Positions 62,671 through 64,000 of a stretch of DNA of 64,000 bases are shown piece after piece. Numbering within the stretch: the stretch's first letter is position 1; the number at the start of each line of letters is the position of its first letter. Under the pieces are notes generated by a model. That model made no database searches and was not told the origin of the DNA. It was given only the letters and a program-made list of their open reading frames with translations. The stretch is taken from assembly GCA_026418295.1 (NCBI GenBank), contig JAOABP010000004.1:1-64000 (forward strand), given 5' to 3'. This DNA comes from Caldifarciminota bacterium. GTDB taxonomy: Bacteria > Hydrothermota > Tepidihabitantia > Tepidihabitantales > Tepidihabitantaceae. The translations under genes and the position numbers were made by a program.

Positions 62671-62698
62671 TTGACAGAAAGTAAAATTGCGTTATAGT
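62671..62698 (+). promoter_or_regulatory. Promoter for the small GIY-YIG-like gene (leadered)
   Basis: TTGACA (62671-62676), 16 nt, TATAGT (62693-62698). About 75 nt of leader with GAGGAGG before ATG 62782. The remaining intergenic sequence (62513-62670) shows nothing I can name. Confidence 0.6.
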
Positions 62699-62781
62699 TA
62701 TCATAGATTGCTGGGTTACAACGATTATCAAAGAGATTTCTGTATGGGGAGCAGAAAAATAATATAGAGAGAGGAGGAACT

Positions 62782-63099
62782 ATGCGTGGTCCTTACCTTC
62801 TCCGTCCCCTGCAGGTAGATATCTCTGTACCGGATAAAATCGGGGGCGTATATTGTCTGTCCAAAAATTCCAAAAAAATTGAAATAGTTGCCCGGGCAGA
62901 ACGTAACTTGCGTGACGCAATCAAGGCACACTGGAAAGAATACGAATTTTTCTGGTATGAACCGGCACTGACGCCCCGAGAGGCTTACTTAAATCAGTGC
63001 TACACCTATCACCGGTTTTGTGAAAATGGCAACGGCGGCCACGAACACCCGAAACCTCCGGAGAAAGTTGAAATCAAGTGCCCGGTTTGCGGTGTGTAA
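62782..63099 (+). CDS. Small GIY-YIG-like protein with degenerate active site and C-terminal Cys motif
   Basis: 105 residues, ATG after a strong GAGAGGAGG. It resembles short single-domain GIY-YIG proteins: GGVYCLSKNSKKIEIVARAERNLRDAIKAH at the GIY...YVGR region, LTPREAYLNQCYTYHRF at the position of the catalytic Glu helix, and HEHPKPPEKVEIKCPVCGV at the end. Family members usually have YIG/YVG and a Glu before the Cys (EC-x-xYH); here they read IVA and QC, so nuclease activity is doubtful. The remaining Cys and His residues could bind zinc. It stands alone between divergent dnaE and a convergent gene 15 nt away. The family assignment is from pattern memory and is moderate. Confidence 0.6.
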   Translation: MRGPYLLRPLQVDISVPDKIGGVYCLSKNSKKIEIVARAERNLRDAIKAHWKEYEFFWYEPALTPREAYLNQCYTYHRFCENGNGGHEHPKPPEKVEIKCPVCGV

Positions 63100-63114
63100 T
63101 TGGGGATTATAAAT

Positions 63115-64000
63115 TTAATCAAGAATCTTGTTCTGAAGGAATACGTTATCTATAATTGGACTGGTGACACCGAAATAAACTTGTAATTTTGCGAAATTTA
63201 CTCTACTGGTACTTACCCCTAAATTCAACCTCAATGGTAAATAATGGGCTAAAACCAGATCGGTTCCGATCTCCAACCCCGCTCCGATATCCCAGTTAAC
63301 AGTATGAGAGGAAAATTTGTTGCTGACAACGCCACCTTCACTGAAAACCGCCGCATTCAGATTGCTCAAAAATAATGGTGCCAAGCCCAATCCCCTCTCT
63401 ACCCACAAGATCGGAAACCGGCCTTCAAGGCCACAAATAATTGCGCCTGCACCAGTCATCTGTGAACATCCGCGTAATCTTAACAAACCGGCTTTATTTC
63501 CGATTTCAAACGCTGAACCCCACGATGTATCACCGGCTGCTACCGCACCAGCAAAATGCATCTTCAGACTCCAGTTTCCAGACCTACTTCCCAGATATTC
63601 ATTCCAGACCAGCACAAATCTTACCAGATTACCGGATGAAAGCAATAAACTTGAACGAAAATCAGCCAAGATTCCTATATTTCTTCCCCTTGCCGGCGCC
63701 ACATTATAACGGAATATCTGAGCATTGCTGAAATTATAAAATCCGTCAAAAATCATGCTCATCTCGTGCTCGCGCTTAAACCTTAAACCCATGCCGAAAT
63801 TTTGCTGGCATTGTTGCCTGACCAGCGGCAAACTGACACCCAATCTTGCTTGTTGCAAACTTGACATTAATTTGCTACTTAATTCGAAAATCGGGCGGTA
63901 CCGATGGAGTTCATACACAAAACCCAGCAGCGGTGATCTTTGATGAATTTGGTAACCGGCAAAGCAGTAATAACGGTGAAACTGCAGTACATCCCAGCCG
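63115..64000 (-). CDS. Outer-membrane beta-barrel-like protein, C-terminal part (partial)
   Basis: The reading frame stays open to the right edge (GWDVLQFHRYYCFAGYQIHQRSPLLGFVYELHRYRPIFE...), so the track's GTG start at 63918 is not the true start. The visible 295 residues alternate hydrophobic and polar residues with many Gly/aromatic strands (RFVLVWNEYLGSRSGNWSLKMHFAGAVAAG, NWDIGAGLEIGTDLVLAHYLPLRLNLGV), as in a transmembrane beta-barrel. The last residues, FLQNKILD, lack a terminal aromatic. Proteins of this kind in related genomes can carry an N-terminal WD40/TolB-like propeller; whether this one does lies outside the window. Confidence 0.5.
   Translation of the reverse strand, partial: GWDVLQFHRYYCFAGYQIHQRSPLLGFVYELHRYRPIFELSSKLMSSLQQARLGVSLPLVRQQCQQNFGMGLRFKREHEMSMIFDGFYNFSNAQIFRYNVAPARGRNIGILADFRSSLLLSSGNLVRFVLVWNEYLGSRSGNWSLKMHFAGAVAAGDTSWGSAFEIGNKAGLLRLRGCSQMTGAGAIICGLEGRFPILWVERGLGLAPLFLSNLNAAVFSEGGVVSNKFSSHTVNWDIGAGLEIGTDLVLAHYLPLRLNLGVSTSRVNFAKLQVYFGVTSPIIDNVFLQNKILD

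Overview
The window looks like one contiguous piece of a Gram-negative (diderm) bacterial chromosome of roughly 50 % GC, densely packed with genes in short operons. It has no rRNA, tRNA, CRISPR array, insertion sequence or phage gene that I can see. Diderm markers are TamA/BamA-type and TamB proteins, a Pal-like lipoprotein, TolQ/ExbD/TonB, and an O-antigen ligase with Wzx, Wzz and glycosyltransferases. Tandem GWxTD-domain proteins, a gingipain-like C25 peptidase and stand-alone activases of the 2-hydroxyacyl-CoA dehydratase type recall uncultured FCB-like or candidate-phylum bacteria such as WOR-3/Stahlbacteria. That taxonomic placement is inference, not a database result.

Layout. 1-7.3 kb (minus): activase ATPase with two DUF2229-type partners, an AmmeMemoRadiSam B-A fusion, then a C25 peptidase running off the left edge. 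7.3-7.76 kb: the only long intergenic gap. 7.8-8.6 kb (plus): TPR membrane protein. 8.5-18.3 kb (minus): P2A-type Ca2+ ATPase, TamA/BamA barrel, TamB, and a PriA that has lost its helicase motifs. 18.4-26.6 kb (minus): pdxJ-secD-secF-pgpA-cinA-glycosyltransferase, thpR, NfeD-stomatin. 26.7-37.9 kb: surface polysaccharide locus (two GT4, two GT2-like, ligase, flippase, Wzz, WecB) with polA at its head. 38.0-41.4 kb (plus): prfA-prmC-nadK-CDP-alcohol phosphatidyltransferase. 41.4-47.1 kb (minus): two GWxTD proteins, PSP1/RicT, ThiC, class V aminotransferase. 47.2-54.3 kb (plus): glyS, DUF192, TPR lipoprotein, pyrK-pyrD-pyrF-pyrE. 54.4-58.9 kb (plus): Tol/Pal-like envelope cluster followed by lemA-htpX. 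59.0-62.5 kb (minus): dnaE. 62.8-63.1 kb (plus): small degenerate GIY-YIG-like protein. 63.1 kb to the right edge (minus): partial barrel-like protein.

Most striking pattern. Genes at the heads of operons repeatedly carry TTGAC(A/T) - 16/17 nt - TAnnnT, then only 6-10 nt before an ATG or GTG, with no Shine-Dalgarno sequence. I count twelve candidates (7299, 7762, 18322, 20466, 26626, 29004, 29096, 37882, 47062, 47207, 49996, 62475), some weaker than others. This predicts widespread leaderless transcripts for operon-first genes, including dnaE, polA, glyS and pdxJ. Many operon-internal genes instead have strong Shine-Dalgarno sites or overlap the preceding stop codon. Other points of interest are the helicase-dead PriA, a Pal with Cys-Cys in the peptidoglycan-binding loop, a PolA with Tyr in the O-helix, an AmmeMemo fusion with two plausible starts (secreted or cytosolic), and a 108-bp convergent coding overlap in the polysaccharide locus.

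Caveats. Everything was read by eye from the sequence and the supplied ORF track. Where the track begins at an upstream TTG or GTG, I moved the start if a Shine-Dalgarno site, promoter geometry or family alignment gave a reason.
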